NCBI GenBank assembly: GCA_009784825.1 | Contig: WQXO01000012.1 | Coordinates: forward strand, 1 to 54,218 | From: Oscillospiraceae bacterium | GTDB lineage: Bacteria > Bacillota > Clostridia > Oscillospirales > Ruminococcaceae | Length of the DNA: 54,218 nucleotides | Reading direction: 5' to 3' | In this document: positions 9,728 to 17,355 of the stretch, one piece after another | Layout of the letters: every line of letters starts with the position of its first letter | Position numbering within the stretch: the stretch's first letter is position 1 | Notes under the pieces: generated by a model | Databases searched by the model: none | Seen by the model: the letters and a program-made list of their open reading frames with translations, nothing else | Told to the model about the DNA's origin: nothing | Program-made: the position numbers and the translations under genes

Positions 9728-10467
9728 TACGACACCTCACTTTCCTTGTAGTATCGCATAAACAGCTCCTCCATTGTGCCGGGTACAGTGCCTGTACCTG
9801 CTGCTACACCTTGTTTTAGCTCCTCTAATGTACCGGTCTTGATTAACTTGCCTTTCATAATGACGCCGACACGGTCGCAAAGGCGTTCAACCTCGGACAA
9901 AATATGGCTCGACAGTAATACACTTTTCCCGCTGTTTTTGATATTAAGCACCTGCTCAACGAACATTTCCCCCATTAACGGGTCTAAGCCACTGGTCGGT
10001 TCATCTAATATAAATAAGTCTGCGTCGGAGGCAAAGGCAGCTATTAATGCGACTTTCTGGCGGTTGCCCTTTGAATAGGTTCTGCATTTTTTCGACGGGT
10101 CAAGGTCGAATATGTTTAATAGTTTATCACGCTTTTCTTTATCCTGTTTTCCTCGAAGACTTACGAACAGGTCAATAACCTCGCCTCCCGTGAGGTTCCC
10201 CCACAGATTAACATCACCGGGGACGTAGGCAATTCTTTTATGAATTTCCACTGCGTTCTTCCATGCGTCCTTCCCGAAAAGCTTCGCTTCCCCCGAGGTG
10301 GCTTGCAGAATTCCCAGAAGTGTGCGGATTGTGGTGGTTTTTCCTGCACCGTTAGGTCCGATGTACCCGAACACCTCCCCCTCGCTTACCTTGAAGTTGA
10401 TGTCGTCTAATGCGGTGAATTTACCGAATTTTTTGGTGAGATTGTTGGTTTCGATGAATTGGTTCAT
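9727..10467 (-). CDS. ABC transporter ATP-binding protein
   Basis: This 246-residue ATPase powers the adjacent ABC-2 permease. Walker A is GPNGAGKTTT (about residue 38), the signature is YSKGNRQK, Walker B is LFILDEPTSGLD and the switch His lies in SSHILSEVERL. The C-terminal part is short, as in drug or antibiotic exporters of the CcmA/DrrA type. Its start overlaps the TetR gene by four bases (ATGA) and its stop overlaps the permease start, so the three are translationally coupled. The substrate cannot be inferred. Confidence 0.95.
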   Translation of the reverse strand: MNQFIETNNLTKKFGKFTALDDINFKVSEGEVFGYIGPNGAGKTTTIRTLLGILQATSGEAKLFGKDAWKNAVEIHKRIAYVPGDVNLWGNLTGGEVIDLFVSLRGKQDKEKRDKLLNIFDLDPSKKCRTYSKGNRQKVALIAAFASDADLFILDEPTSGLDPLMGEMFVEQVLNIKNSGKSVLLSSHILSEVERLCDRVGVIMKGKLIKTGTLEELKQGVAAGTGTVPGTMEELFMRYYKESEVS

Positions 10468-11111
10468 TTTATATATTCCTCCTTGTAAAATATTTTTCTG
10501 AAAATGTTGAAGTATTCCTCCATTTCGGACAGATAACGCTCATATTCGCTTTTATAGCTTGATATGGACTTGGTTCTGTCCACTTGTGCGTTGGCGTAAC
10601 CCATAAGCGTCCACCAAATGATATTAATAATTTTCTGCGGCTCAATATCATCTTTGAAAATAGATGTGTCGATGTTCTTAAAAGCGTTCATGGCTACGCT
10701 TGCTTGGATTTCCTTATACATCTCATTGAATTTACCGCCGGGGTTTTCTTGTTCATTCATATAAGCGGCGGCGGCGAAATCGAACAAAAGCGGATATTTC
10801 TGTGACAAGTCCATCTTTAGCAGGGACATCTGCCATATTCGGTCAAGAATATCTGTTAATTCAAAATTGATTAAATCGAAATAATTGTTTTTCATAATAT
10901 CAATCGTATCTAACAGAATGAACTCATACAGCTTTTCTTTGCTCCCGAAATAGTGAAAAAGCAGACCCTTCGAGATTCCCGCCTCTTTTACGATTTCGTC
11001 GGTTGAAGCATGCTTGAACCCTTTGCTGAATTCTTTCATGGCGGCGTTGATTACCCTGTTTCGCTTTTCTTCGTCCATGTCCATGATTTTGTGGGATTCG
11101 ACTTCGAGCAT
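10464..11111 (-). CDS. TetR/AcrR family repressor of the ABC exporter
   Basis: The N-terminal helix-turn-helix is typical of TetR proteins (RNRVINAAMKEFS, then IVKEAGISKGLLFHYFGSKEKL, shown here in part as GISKGLLFHYFGSKE). The C-terminal 150 residues are a helical ligand-binding and dimer domain without a recognisable specificity. ATG 11111 follows AGGAGAG by about 8 bases. An in-frame ATG near residue 13 is an alternative start. The gene is first in a three-gene operon with the exporter, and a near-perfect 21-base palindrome covers its transcription start, so it most likely represses its own operon until a transported compound binds. Confidence 0.93.
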   Translation of the reverse strand: MLEVESHKIMDMDEEKRNRVINAAMKEFSKGFKHASTDEIVKEAGISKGLLFHYFGSKEKLYEFILLDTIDIMKNNYFDLINFELTDILDRIWQMSLLKMDLSQKYPLLFDFAAAAYMNEQENPGGKFNEMYKEIQASVAMNAFKNIDTSIFKDDIEPQKIINIIWWTLMGYANAQVDRTKSISSYKSEYERYLSEMEEYFNIFRKIFYKEEYIK

Positions 11112-11138
11112 TTCATCACTCTCCTGTCAATTAAAAAG

Positions 11139-11192
11139 TTGACTGACTGAGTCGGTCAATATTAGTATAACACGATTGACCGCTTAAGTCAA
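11139..11192 (-). promoter_or_regulatory. Promoter and operator of the tetR-ABC operon
   Basis: On the minus strand TTGACT (11192-11187), a 17-base spacer and TATACT (11169-11164) form a strong sigma-A promoter. Just downstream, at 11139-11159, is a 21-base palindrome with half-sites TTGACTGACT and AGTCGGTCAA around a central G; nine of ten pairs match. It would sit over the transcription start. The -35 and spacer also contain a TTGAC/GTCAA inverted pair (11176-11192), possibly a second weaker site. Confidence 0.8.
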
Positions 11193-11250
11193 TGCAAATT
11201 ATGTTAAAAATATTACCGAAAATTCACTTGAAAATATATGCAGAGTTTAC

Positions 11251-11282
11251 AAAAGAAAACAAGGGGTGAATTACCCCTTGTT
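11251..11282 (-). terminator. Terminator of the eleven-gene operon
   Basis: AACAAGGGGT (11258-11267) pairs with ACCCCTTGTT (11273-11282) around a 5-base loop. On the minus strand it is followed by a T-rich run (TTTCTTTT). The TAA stop of the pseudouridine synthase lies in the loop and stem edge. Confidence 0.8.
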
Positions 11283-11969
11283 ATTTACAGTTGCAGGCGG
11301 ATTATTTTCGCCTTTAAATAATTTTGTGAAAATTTGCGGTGTTTCTGATTTAAACTGCATTTCTTCGCCTGAGGTCGGTTGCTTTACGGTTAATACCGAC
11401 GCATGAAGCCCTAATCGGTTAAGCGGGTTAGCAGTTGCACCGTATTTTTTATCGCCGACTACCGAATGTCCTATGTCTTTCATATGAACACGGATTTGGT
11501 TTTTTCTGCCTGTTTCGAGCGACAATTCAAGCAGTGAGTATTTCCCCGAAACTCGCAAGACTTTATAATTCGTTATCGCTAATTTCCCGTCGCCCTCACG
11601 ATTGCCGGAATATACCTGAAGCGATTTAGTCTGCTTCAACCATGAGGTGATTCTGCGTTCGGGAATTGTAACACGCCCCTCAACAATTGCGATGTACCCC
11701 CGCTTAATCGCTGTATTATCCCAATTGTCCTGCAACTTCAGCTTGACCTTTTCGCTTTTCGCAAACAACATGACACCCGACGTTTCACGGTCAAGACGGT
11801 GGACGATAAATACTCGCCCCCGCTTACTCCTCATATAATCATTAACAAAGCGGTAAGCGGTGTTTTCTTCTCGTTTGTCGGTGGAAATCGATAACATTCC
11901 CGCAGGTTTGTCTATCACGATTATATCCCTGTCCTCGTAGATTATATCGAATTTTCGGTTCTTTTTCAT
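11271..11969 (-). CDS. RluA-family pseudouridine synthase
   Basis: It isomerises uridine to pseudouridine in structured RNA (rRNA or tRNA). Motif II with the catalytic aspartate is HRLDRETSGVMLFA (about residues 57-70). Other conserved blocks are IDKPAGMLS, TGRKNQIRVHM and GDKKYGA. At 232 residues it lacks an N-terminal S4 domain, so it is the short RluA/RluC-like catalytic form. ATG 11969 follows GGAG. It is the last gene of the eleven-gene operon, 6 bases after the alkyltransferase-like gene, and ends in a hairpin terminator. The RNA target is unknown. Confidence 0.92.
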   Translation of the reverse strand: MKKNRKFDIIYEDRDIIVIDKPAGMLSISTDKREENTAYRFVNDYMRSKRGRVFIVHRLDRETSGVMLFAKSEKVKLKLQDNWDNTAIKRGYIAIVEGRVTIPERRITSWLKQTKSLQVYSGNREGDGKLAITNYKVLRVSGKYSLLELSLETGRKNQIRVHMKDIGHSVVGDKKYGATANPLNRLGLHASVLTVKQPTSGEEMQFKSETPQIFTKLFKGENNPPATVNNKG

Positions 11970-11975
11970 TAGCTC

Positions 11976-12296
11976 CTACCCCTCACTATTCGGGAAAATA
12001 TATCTGCACTTTCCCATGTGTACTCTGCCGTCCGGGAGGAATTCAACCCCCTCGGATTTTAACATAGCCTCCTGCTTGCCTTTTCCGCCGAATACATATG
12101 CCTCAGCTAATCTTCCGTCGTTATGAACGACACGATGGCAGGGGGCGTTTTCCGGTGAGATATTAGAGTGCAGAGCGCTCCCAACAGCACGGCAGGCACG
12201 GGGACTTCCTGCCTCAACTGCCGCCTGTGAGTAGGATATGACTGTTCCGGAGGGGATTTTCCTCACTGTGTCAAAGACTTTCTCCTTGAAGCTCAT
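11976..12296 (-). CDS. Methylated-DNA-cysteine methyltransferase family protein (short form)
   Basis: This small protein of 106 residues corresponds to the C-terminal DNA-binding and active-site domain of O6-alkylguanine-DNA alkyltransferases. It has the winged-helix motif (SYSQAAVEAGSPRACRAVGSAL, in part SPRACRAVGSAL) and the acceptor cysteine in PCHRVV, so it is not a tryptophan-type ATL protein. It lacks the N-terminal domain of Ogt/Ada-C. The start chosen is ATG 12296, which overlaps the preceding stop as ATGA; an upstream TTG at 12332 would add 12 residues inside the previous gene. It may repair O6-alkylguanine or act as a damage-flagging protein. Confidence 0.88.
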   Translation of the reverse strand: MSFKEKVFDTVRKIPSGTVISYSQAAVEAGSPRACRAVGSALHSNISPENAPCHRVVHNDGRLAEAYVFGGKGKQEAMLKSEGVEFLPDGRVHMGKCRYIFPNSEG

Positions 12297-13438
12297 ATGC
12301 TTATTATGTCCCCTTCTCCCCCTGTGAGGCACTTTCCACCAGATTTTGTGACGACATAAGTGTCCTCCACGCCGACTAAACCCACGCCGTCAATGCCTTT
12401 CTTCGGTTCAATGGCAATAGTCATATTCTCTTTCAGAGGGGTATCGAAACCGTTAGAGATTATCGGGTATTCGTCAATATATAACCCAACGCCATGCCCT
12501 AAAAATCGTACATTTCTGTTGGCAAAACCGATATTATTATATATTTCTGACGGGATAGCACCGGGTTTTAACGCCGAGGCGAGTTCTTTTTGAACCTGCA
12601 TACATTCTCTGTGAGCCGCCAAAACTTCAGCGGACGGTACTGCCCCGAACATATAAATCTGTGTGCGGTCAGTGTGGTAGCCGTTATAACCGTAACCCAC
12701 GTCAACGAAGACCAAGTCACCTTCTCTTAAAACACGTTCCCTGTCGCCGATAATCGGCACAGCGGGACACATACCTTTCATGCCGCCCGGACCGTTAAAG
12801 TTAGTCGGATACAGCGAATTCTCGCCGAAGCCAAGTTGCCCGATAACACATTCAATTTGAAACATCGAGAACCGTGAAACTCCGTGGTAGCCTAACTTTA
12901 TCATTTCCTTATACATTTCGGCGGTGAGGTCAATTTCACGCATACCCTCTTTTAATAAGGTCGGTATTATTAATTCAAATAAGGTTTTATGTTGTCGCCC
13001 CGATTCCTCCATGCAGGATAATTCGTAGGGGCTTTTGACCGCTCGGATGTTCAGAATATGGCGGTCAAGCGGTTTAATTTCATCAATTTTGAAGTATTTT
13101 TTCAACCGCTCAAGCATAGCTAATGGCATTACCTCGGCTTCGATTAATGTTGTACCTGCATTATCGCCGACTATTTCGGCGGCGTTTTTATAGCTTGTCA
13201 TTGGATAAATATTTTCAAGCGGCGACTCGGCTTTTGCCCGCTCGAAACTGTTGCGGACACAATAAGCGTAATCACCGTTACGCTTCAGAATGAATACACC
13301 GTCTTGAATTGTGCCTGTAAAGTAATATTGGTTGACTTTATCGACGATGAATGCAGTTTCCCATTCGACGCAGGTATTGAGGGTGTTGTGGAGGTTTTCG
13401 ATTCTTTTGAGGATTTCCTGTTTTTCTAATTTGTGCAT
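12293..13438 (-). CDS. M24 family metallopeptidase (Xaa-Pro aminopeptidase-like)
   Basis: The protein of 381 residues has the two-domain plan of creatinase/prolidase-type enzymes: an N-terminal domain and a C-terminal pita-bread domain. Metal ligands are visible as the Asp in VFVDVGYGYNGYHTD (both aspartates), the His in FLGHGVGL, the Glu in AIEPKKG and the Glu in GVEDTYVV. It probably releases N-terminal residues ahead of proline from peptides in the cytoplasm, with two Mn or similar ions, but amidinohydrolase relatives exist. Its ATG overlaps the sirtuin stop by one base (TAATG), and its stop overlaps the next ATG, so it is translationally coupled on both sides. Confidence 0.9.
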   Translation of the reverse strand: MHKLEKQEILKRIENLHNTLNTCVEWETAFIVDKVNQYYFTGTIQDGVFILKRNGDYAYCVRNSFERAKAESPLENIYPMTSYKNAAEIVGDNAGTTLIEAEVMPLAMLERLKKYFKIDEIKPLDRHILNIRAVKSPYELSCMEESGRQHKTLFELIIPTLLKEGMREIDLTAEMYKEMIKLGYHGVSRFSMFQIECVIGQLGFGENSLYPTNFNGPGGMKGMCPAVPIIGDRERVLREGDLVFVDVGYGYNGYHTDRTQIYMFGAVPSAEVLAAHRECMQVQKELASALKPGAIPSEIYNNIGFANRNVRFLGHGVGLYIDEYPIISNGFDTPLKENMTIAIEPKKGIDGVGLVGVEDTYVVTKSGGKCLTGGEGDIISI

Positions 13439-14178
13439 TATTTTAACTCCTCCATTACCGATTTCATAACCTCGCCGATTGCCTCATTTATTGTCAACTT
13501 CGCATGGTTGTCACGGCTTGTTGAGCCTTTATTAATCAGCACAAGGTCGTTACCGGTGAAATAGTCAATCAACCCTGCCGCCGGATAAACTGCAAGTGAA
13601 GTTCCGCCGATAATTAACAAATCCGCTCGTGCAATTGCTGTTATTGCCGCAGTAACAACCTTGTTGTTCAACTGTTCTTCATACAGCACCACATCGGGGC
13701 GGACAATTCCGCCGCATTTTTCACAAATTGGGATTGCATTAAAACTAAGAGTGTATTCAAGTGTGTATTCTGTTCGGCATTTCATGCAGTAATGGCGGTG
13801 GTTTGTGCCGTGAAGCTCAAGCACGTTCTTGCTTCCCGCCGCTTGGTGAAGTCCGTCGATGTTTTGTGTAATAACCGCAGTGAGTTTCCCCTGCGATTCT
13901 AATTCTGAAAGTGAAAAATGTGCAGGGTTCGGTTTTGCGTCAGTGACGAGATTTTCTTTGTAATATCGAAAAAACAACTCCGGCTGTTCCAGAAATAACG
14001 AGTAGGAGAGCAGTTTTTCAGGAGGGTAGCCATACGCCTCTTGTGCGGCATACAGCCCTTTTTCCGAGCGGAAGTCCGGGATTCCGCTTTCTGTGGAAAC
14101 GCCTGCACCGCCAAAGAATACGGCGTTACGGCTTTGTTTTATTAAATCGGCTAATTGTTGAATTTTTGTGTTCATCAT
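13438..14178 (-). CDS. cobB: NAD-dependent protein deacylase, Sir2/CobB family
   Basis: It removes acyl groups from lysine using NAD+. The NAD-binding motif GAGVSTESGIPDFRS, the catalytic region TQNIDGLHQAAGS with its downstream LHGT His, and a four-cysteine zinc knuckle (CMKC and CEKC) are all present; length (246 residues) is normal for class U/III bacterial sirtuins. ATG 14178 lies 10 bases from the AGAGG ribosome site. A TTG at 14187 is in frame but only one base from that site, so I prefer the ATG. The gene sits within the eleven-gene operon. Confidence 0.93.
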   Translation of the reverse strand: MMNTKIQQLADLIKQSRNAVFFGGAGVSTESGIPDFRSEKGLYAAQEAYGYPPEKLLSYSLFLEQPELFFRYYKENLVTDAKPNPAHFSLSELESQGKLTAVITQNIDGLHQAAGSKNVLELHGTNHRHYCMKCRTEYTLEYTLSFNAIPICEKCGGIVRPDVVLYEEQLNNKVVTAAITAIARADLLIIGGTSLAVYPAAGLIDYFTGNDLVLINKGSTSRDNHAKLTINEAIGEVMKSVMEELK

Positions 14179-14196
14179 TATTTGCAATCCTCTGTT

Positions 14197-14403
14197 TTAA
14201 ATGGGTGTAAACCGATTTACTTGACACCCGTCATGTTCGATTTCTTCATGCCACATTTCTGCCGGACGAACCCACGTTTTACCGGGATTGTTTAAATCAC
14301 GGTAAACCACCATTTCCTCTAATGTTTCGCTATGCAGGGCAGTTGTAATAACTTCATATTCGTTGCCCTTAAAATGTCTGTATTTCCCCGGTTTTACACT
14401 CAT
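14197..14403 (-). CDS. DUF1653 family small protein
   Basis: This protein of 68 residues shows the DUF1653 pattern: GKYRHFKGNEYEV, then MVVYRDL and WVRPAEMW. The family is widespread as a stand-alone small beta-rich domain, with no established function that I can name. Its ATG overlaps the stop of cutA as ATGA, so it is translationally coupled to it. Recognition rests on the motif pattern. Confidence 0.85.
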   Translation of the reverse strand: MSVKPGKYRHFKGNEYEVITTALHSETLEEMVVYRDLNNPGKTWVRPAEMWHEEIEHDGCQVNRFTPI

Positions 14404-14714
14404 TTCGTATTCTCCCCAATCCAGTTTAAATATTCCGAAAATCCGTCAGTAATCGGGATTTGTATAATCTCCGGCACTTCATAAGTGTGTGCTTCCTTAA
14501 TAGCAGATGCAATTTCTCTGAATAAGTCTGCTTTTGATTTTATAAGGAGCATTACCTCTTCTTCGTTGCAGATTTCACCCTGCCACGAATACACACTTTC
14601 AATCGGCATTAACTGAACACAGGCGGCAAGCCGCTTTTCCACAAGAAGCATTGCCGCTGACTTCGCCGATTTTTTATCAGGAAATGTAGAAATAATCATC
14701 GAATAATCAATCAT
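14400..14714 (-). CDS. cutA: CutA1 family protein
   Basis: This 104-residue protein has the trimeric CutA1 fold signature: ISTFPDKKSAKSAAMLLVEKRLAACVQ (in part EKRLAACVQ), SVYSWQGEI, EEVMLLIKSK and HTYEVPEIIQIPI. CutA1 was named from copper tolerance in E. coli, but a general role is not settled. The start follows GGGGG by 5 bases. It is gene 6 of the operon. Confidence 0.92.
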   Translation of the reverse strand: MIDYSMIISTFPDKKSAKSAAMLLVEKRLAACVQLMPIESVYSWQGEICNEEEVMLLIKSKADLFREIASAIKEAHTYEVPEIIQIPITDGFSEYLNWIGENTK

Positions 14715-14725
14715 ATTTACCCCCC

Positions 14726-15481
14726 TTACTTTTTCACTCCCGCCATGACAATTAACGCTAAATCATCATTAACATCATCAGCTAAAAAGTCGGTGTCCTT
14801 TACGTTGAAATCCATATTTTCATCTGACCACACCGCCCACGGCATCCATATTTCCTTAGGTTTTTCTATGTTGTAGCAGGCGGTTATTTTTGCAATCTCG
14901 GTTTTTTCCCATAGGTGACGCCACCAGTCCTTGCTGTGAAATGAGAATAACTCGCCGATTTCCTCAGGATATTGTGCTGATGGTTCGGCAATCCAGTATT
15001 TCTTCATTGCTTCGGGATAACCGTTTTCATATTCACGCACAAGCCCCGGGACTACAATTCCCAGTTGTCCGCCCGACTTCACCAATCTCGAGAAAGTGCA
15101 GGGGAAATACATCTCATCCGCACCGTAATAGTGGTAGCTGTCGATTGAAATAACTGCATCGAAAAAACCGTTCGCATAGGGCAGGGCGTGTGCCTCAGCG
15201 TTAATCGGAAAAACCTTGTCGGCGACTTGAGACTGCTCAAAACGCTGTAGATTCTCGGTTGCGGGAATCCATAGGTCATTAGCGAACACAGTTACCCCGA
15301 ATTCCTTAGCGAGGAATATCGAAGTCAACCCTTTGCCGCACCCCATGTCTAAGACTTTCATGCCGGGTTTTAAATCAAGATGTTCGCAGAGTTCTTCTAA
15401 TAAGTATAGCGGGTTTGGTCCCATCCAATTTTGACAAATCCAGTCTTCATCGTATTTTGCGGTTCTTGTGTATTTTTTCAT
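14726..15481 (-). CDS. Class I SAM-dependent methyltransferase
   Basis: The protein of 251 residues has the SAM-binding motif VLDMGCGKGLTSIFLA (about residues 41-56), an acidic residue ending strand 2 (FANDLW) and motif IV-like DAVISIDSYHYYG. A long Trp-rich C-terminal part (DWWRHLWEK, KEIWMPWAVW) may form the substrate pocket. Small-molecule methyltransferases of this type are common; no substrate is evident. Its ATG overlaps the upstream stop as ATGA. Confidence 0.88.
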   Translation of the reverse strand: MKKYTRTAKYDEDWICQNWMGPNPLYLLEELCEHLDLKPGMKVLDMGCGKGLTSIFLAKEFGVTVFANDLWIPATENLQRFEQSQVADKVFPINAEAHALPYANGFFDAVISIDSYHYYGADEMYFPCTFSRLVKSGGQLGIVVPGLVREYENGYPEAMKKYWIAEPSAQYPEEIGELFSFHSKDWWRHLWEKTEIAKITACYNIEKPKEIWMPWAVWSDENMDFNVKDTDFLADDVNDDLALIVMAGVKK

Positions 15482-15819
15482 GTTAAATCCTCCTCCAACG
15501 CCATTCCAGCCGCTTTTCCGTATGCCCTGATGAGTCCGCCTTTTCCGAGCAAAACTCCACCGAAATACCGCACAACAACTACCACAACATTCTGCAGGTT
15601 GCGGCGGGTGATTACGTTGAATATTGGCAGTCCCGCTGTTCCTTTCGGCTCGCCGTCGTCATTAGTTTTTGCGGTATTCGGCAGGACATAAGCAAACGCA
15701 ATGTGCCGTGCTTTCGGGTGTTGTGCGGTGATTTTCGCAATAAACGCCTTGGCTTCGTCTTCACTGTTTACCCTTGCGGCGTAACCGATAAAACGTGATT
15801 TTTTTATTTCATAATTCAT
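15478..15819 (-). CDS. YigZ/IMPACT family protein, single N-terminal domain
   Basis: It shows the UPF0029 (IMPACT N-terminal) pattern: EIKKSRFIGYAARV, DDGEPKGTAGLPI and NVVVVVVRYFGGVLLGKGGL with RAYGKAA. At 113 residues it has only this domain; usual bacterial YigZ proteins are about 200 residues with a second DUF1949 domain. Whether that loss is natural or lineage-specific cannot be told. The start follows GGAG and lies 3 bases after the deformylase-like gene. Confidence 0.88.
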   Translation of the reverse strand: MNYEIKKSRFIGYAARVNSEDEAKAFIAKITAQHPKARHIAFAYVLPNTAKTNDDGEPKGTAGLPIFNVITRRNLQNVVVVVVRYFGGVLLGKGGLIRAYGKAAGMALEEDLT

Positions 15820-15822
15820 AGT

Positions 15823-16263
15823 TTACTCCATTTTATCAGTGAATAAAACCCCGTCTAAGTGGTCAATTTCGTGGCATAACGTCGCCGCAAGAAAGTCTGT
15901 TCCGCTTACGATAATCGGTTCGCCGTTTCGGTCAAGTCCCGATACTGTCACGCTTTTTGGACGTGTTACCGTGCCTTGCGGTGAATCGGGAGCAATCGAA
16001 CCCTCTTTAACTCTTTGCGTTTGTACACTTTCTTCAGTGATTATGGGATTAATAAGCTCTATAACACCGCTTTTGTCGAGAATAACAATTACACGCCGCA
16101 GAATTCCGATATGAACCGCCGCACAACCATACCCGTTGACGTGTTTAAGAGTGTCACACATATCGTCAAGCAGAACCCATAACCGCTCGTCAAAGCTTTC
16201 AACCTCACGGCTCCTTTTGCGGAAAATCGGGTCATTCCAATTTGTTACTCTTCGCAGTGCCAT
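15823..16263 (-). CDS. Peptide deformylase-like protein with altered metal site
   Basis: The 146-residue product aligns along the peptide deformylase fold. Active deformylases use GxGLAAPQ, EGCLS and HExDH. Here the motifs read GYGCAAVH (residues 44-51), EGSIA (87-91) and HEIDH (131-135). The metal-binding Cys is therefore Ser89, and the catalytic-site Gln is His51, while both metal His and the catalytic Glu remain. It is likely a paralogue with altered or no deformylase activity, while the essential enzyme would be encoded elsewhere; this is inference. The ribosome site GGAGG precedes ATG 16263 by 5 bases, so the gene looks intact and expressed. Confidence 0.85.
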   Translation of the reverse strand: MALRRVTNWNDPIFRKRSREVESFDERLWVLLDDMCDTLKHVNGYGCAAVHIGILRRVIVILDKSGVIELINPIITEESVQTQRVKEGSIAPDSPQGTVTRPKSVTVSGLDRNGEPIIVSGTDFLAATLCHEIDHLDGVLFTDKME

Positions 16264-16609
16264 TATTCCTCCGCTTTTTAACCTTAGGTTTAATTAAATC
16301 ATAACTGTGCTGTATCATACGCTGTAATTCATCGAAAGGTATGTCGCCGCCTATAAAAACCGTGTTCCAGTGGGTTTTGTTCATGTGCCAGCCCGGCTGG
16401 ACGTCTGCGAACGCTTTACGTAGAAAATCCGCTTCAAGCGGGTCGCATTTTAAGTTAATATAGAGCCTGTCCTCTTTGTTGTGGGCAATCAGTGCGAACA
16501 TCTTCTTGTTACCGCTGTGACGCATAACTGCGGCAACTTCGTCAAACGGGTAGTCCTCGTAAACGAGTGGTTGTGTTAAGCAAAGGTTGATTAGTTCTCG
16601 TTTTGTCAT
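16232..16609 (-). CDS. MmcQ/YjbR family (DUF419) DNA-binding-like protein
   Basis: The small protein (125 residues) has the CyaY-like fold signature of MmcQ/YjbR: LPLVYEDYPF type entry (TQPLVYEDYPF), KMFALIA, INLKCDP and HMNKTHWNTVFI. The family is common and of unknown detailed function. ATG 16609 begins 2 bases after the upstream stop; a TTG at 16627 would overlap it. Its lysine-rich tail (KPKVKKRRNNGTAKSNK) overlaps the next gene's start by 32 bases. Confidence 0.85.
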   Translation of the reverse strand: MTKRELINLCLTQPLVYEDYPFDEVAAVMRHSGNKKMFALIAHNKEDRLYINLKCDPLEADFLRKAFADVQPGWHMNKTHWNTVFIGGDIPFDELQRMIQHSYDLIKPKVKKRRNNGTAKSNKLE

Positions 16610-16611
16610 GT

Positions 16612-17268
16612 CTACTCTCTCAAACAAAATGGCAGATTACCGCTTTCACGGTGTTTAATCACGCACGAGCAACACTTGCTGTGATTTGGACAGTCAGTTT
16701 TCGGACAGGGACAGACCGGGACGTTCGGGCATTTGGGGTTTTGAGCAGTCAGTAAATAATCACGACATTCAAATGTTTCTTTGCCGTCAAGGCTTGAATA
16801 CTCACCGTCGCCTTGATAAACGAACCCTAATTTCTCAATTACTTTGCCGGAGCCGATATTTTCTTTTGCGTGTCTGACGTAAAGCGTAGTCTGCTTTAAT
16901 TCGTTGAAAGCAAAGTCAACCATTGCTTTGCCTGCTTCGGTTGTCAGCCCTAACCCCCAACACTTTTTCATAATGCAGAATCCGATTTCAAACAGATTAA
17001 CCTCATCATTAAAGAAAACGCTGCCCGAGCCGAAAGCCTCGCCTGTTTCCTTTAATACGAAAACCCACCCGAAATAGTTGTCTTTCGGAATATTTTCAAC
17101 TTCATAAGTAAGCCATTCCACAGTAGTATCAATCGTTTCATGAGTGTTCCACCGCACGAATTTGGCAACATCGGGGTCGCTTGTCCAGTTATTAAACGCT
17201 GTTAATGCGTCGTCAACTGATGGCGGACGCAATATAATCCTGTTTGTTTCAAGTGTAGGTGTAGTCAT
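16612..17268 (-). CDS. GNAT acetyltransferase fused to a Cys-rich DUF6485-like tail
   Basis: Residues 1-175 are a RimJ/RimL-type N-acetyltransferase (ETNRIILRPP, IGFCIMKKCWGLGLTTEA, in part KCWGLGLTTEA, and NIGSGKVIEKLGF). Residues about 178-218 form a separate domain with seven cysteines (CPNVPVCPCPKTDC, then CCSC and FCLRE), which resembles the stand-alone DUF6485 family and may bind zinc. The fusion suggests that the Cys-rich piece recruits a substrate or metal. It is the first gene of the eleven-gene operon, with AAAGGAG as ribosome site, directly downstream of the promoter at 17321-17349. Confidence 0.88.
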   Translation of the reverse strand: MTTPTLETNRIILRPPSVDDALTAFNNWTSDPDVAKFVRWNTHETIDTTVEWLTYEVENIPKDNYFGWVFVLKETGEAFGSGSVFFNDEVNLFEIGFCIMKKCWGLGLTTEAGKAMVDFAFNELKQTTLYVRHAKENIGSGKVIEKLGFVYQGDGEYSSLDGKETFECRDYLLTAQNPKCPNVPVCPCPKTDCPNHSKCCSCVIKHRESGNLPFCLRE

Positions 17269-17290
17269 GTTATTTCTCCTTTAGCTATGC

Positions 17291-17341
17291 AAAAAATCCC
17301 CCTGCCGAGTATTACTTTACATTGTAACACTTAACAGGGGG
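17291..17341 (-). terminator. Terminator of sipL-spoIVA
   Basis: CCCCCTG (17298-17304) pairs with CAGGGGG (17335-17341). On the minus strand the stem is followed by ATTTTTT. The long loop holds part of the promoter for the next operon. Confidence 0.75.
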
Positions 17342-17349
17342 AATGTCAA
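17321..17349 (-). promoter_or_regulatory. Promoter of the eleven-gene operon, overlapping the spoIVA terminator
   Basis: On the minus strand TTGACA (17349-17344), 17 bases and TACAAT (17326-17321) form a near-consensus sigma-A promoter. Its spacer contains one arm of the terminator stem. Transcripts started here would read through only the distal arm, so the hairpin cannot form in them. This lets spoIVA end and a housekeeping operon begin in about 60 bases. Confidence 0.8.
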
Positions 17350-17355
17350 TTTATT

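Noticed and set aside
12293-12332. Longer start for the alkyltransferase-like gene
   Set aside because: The TTG at 12332 lies inside the previous gene; ATG 12296 makes the standard ATGA coupling.
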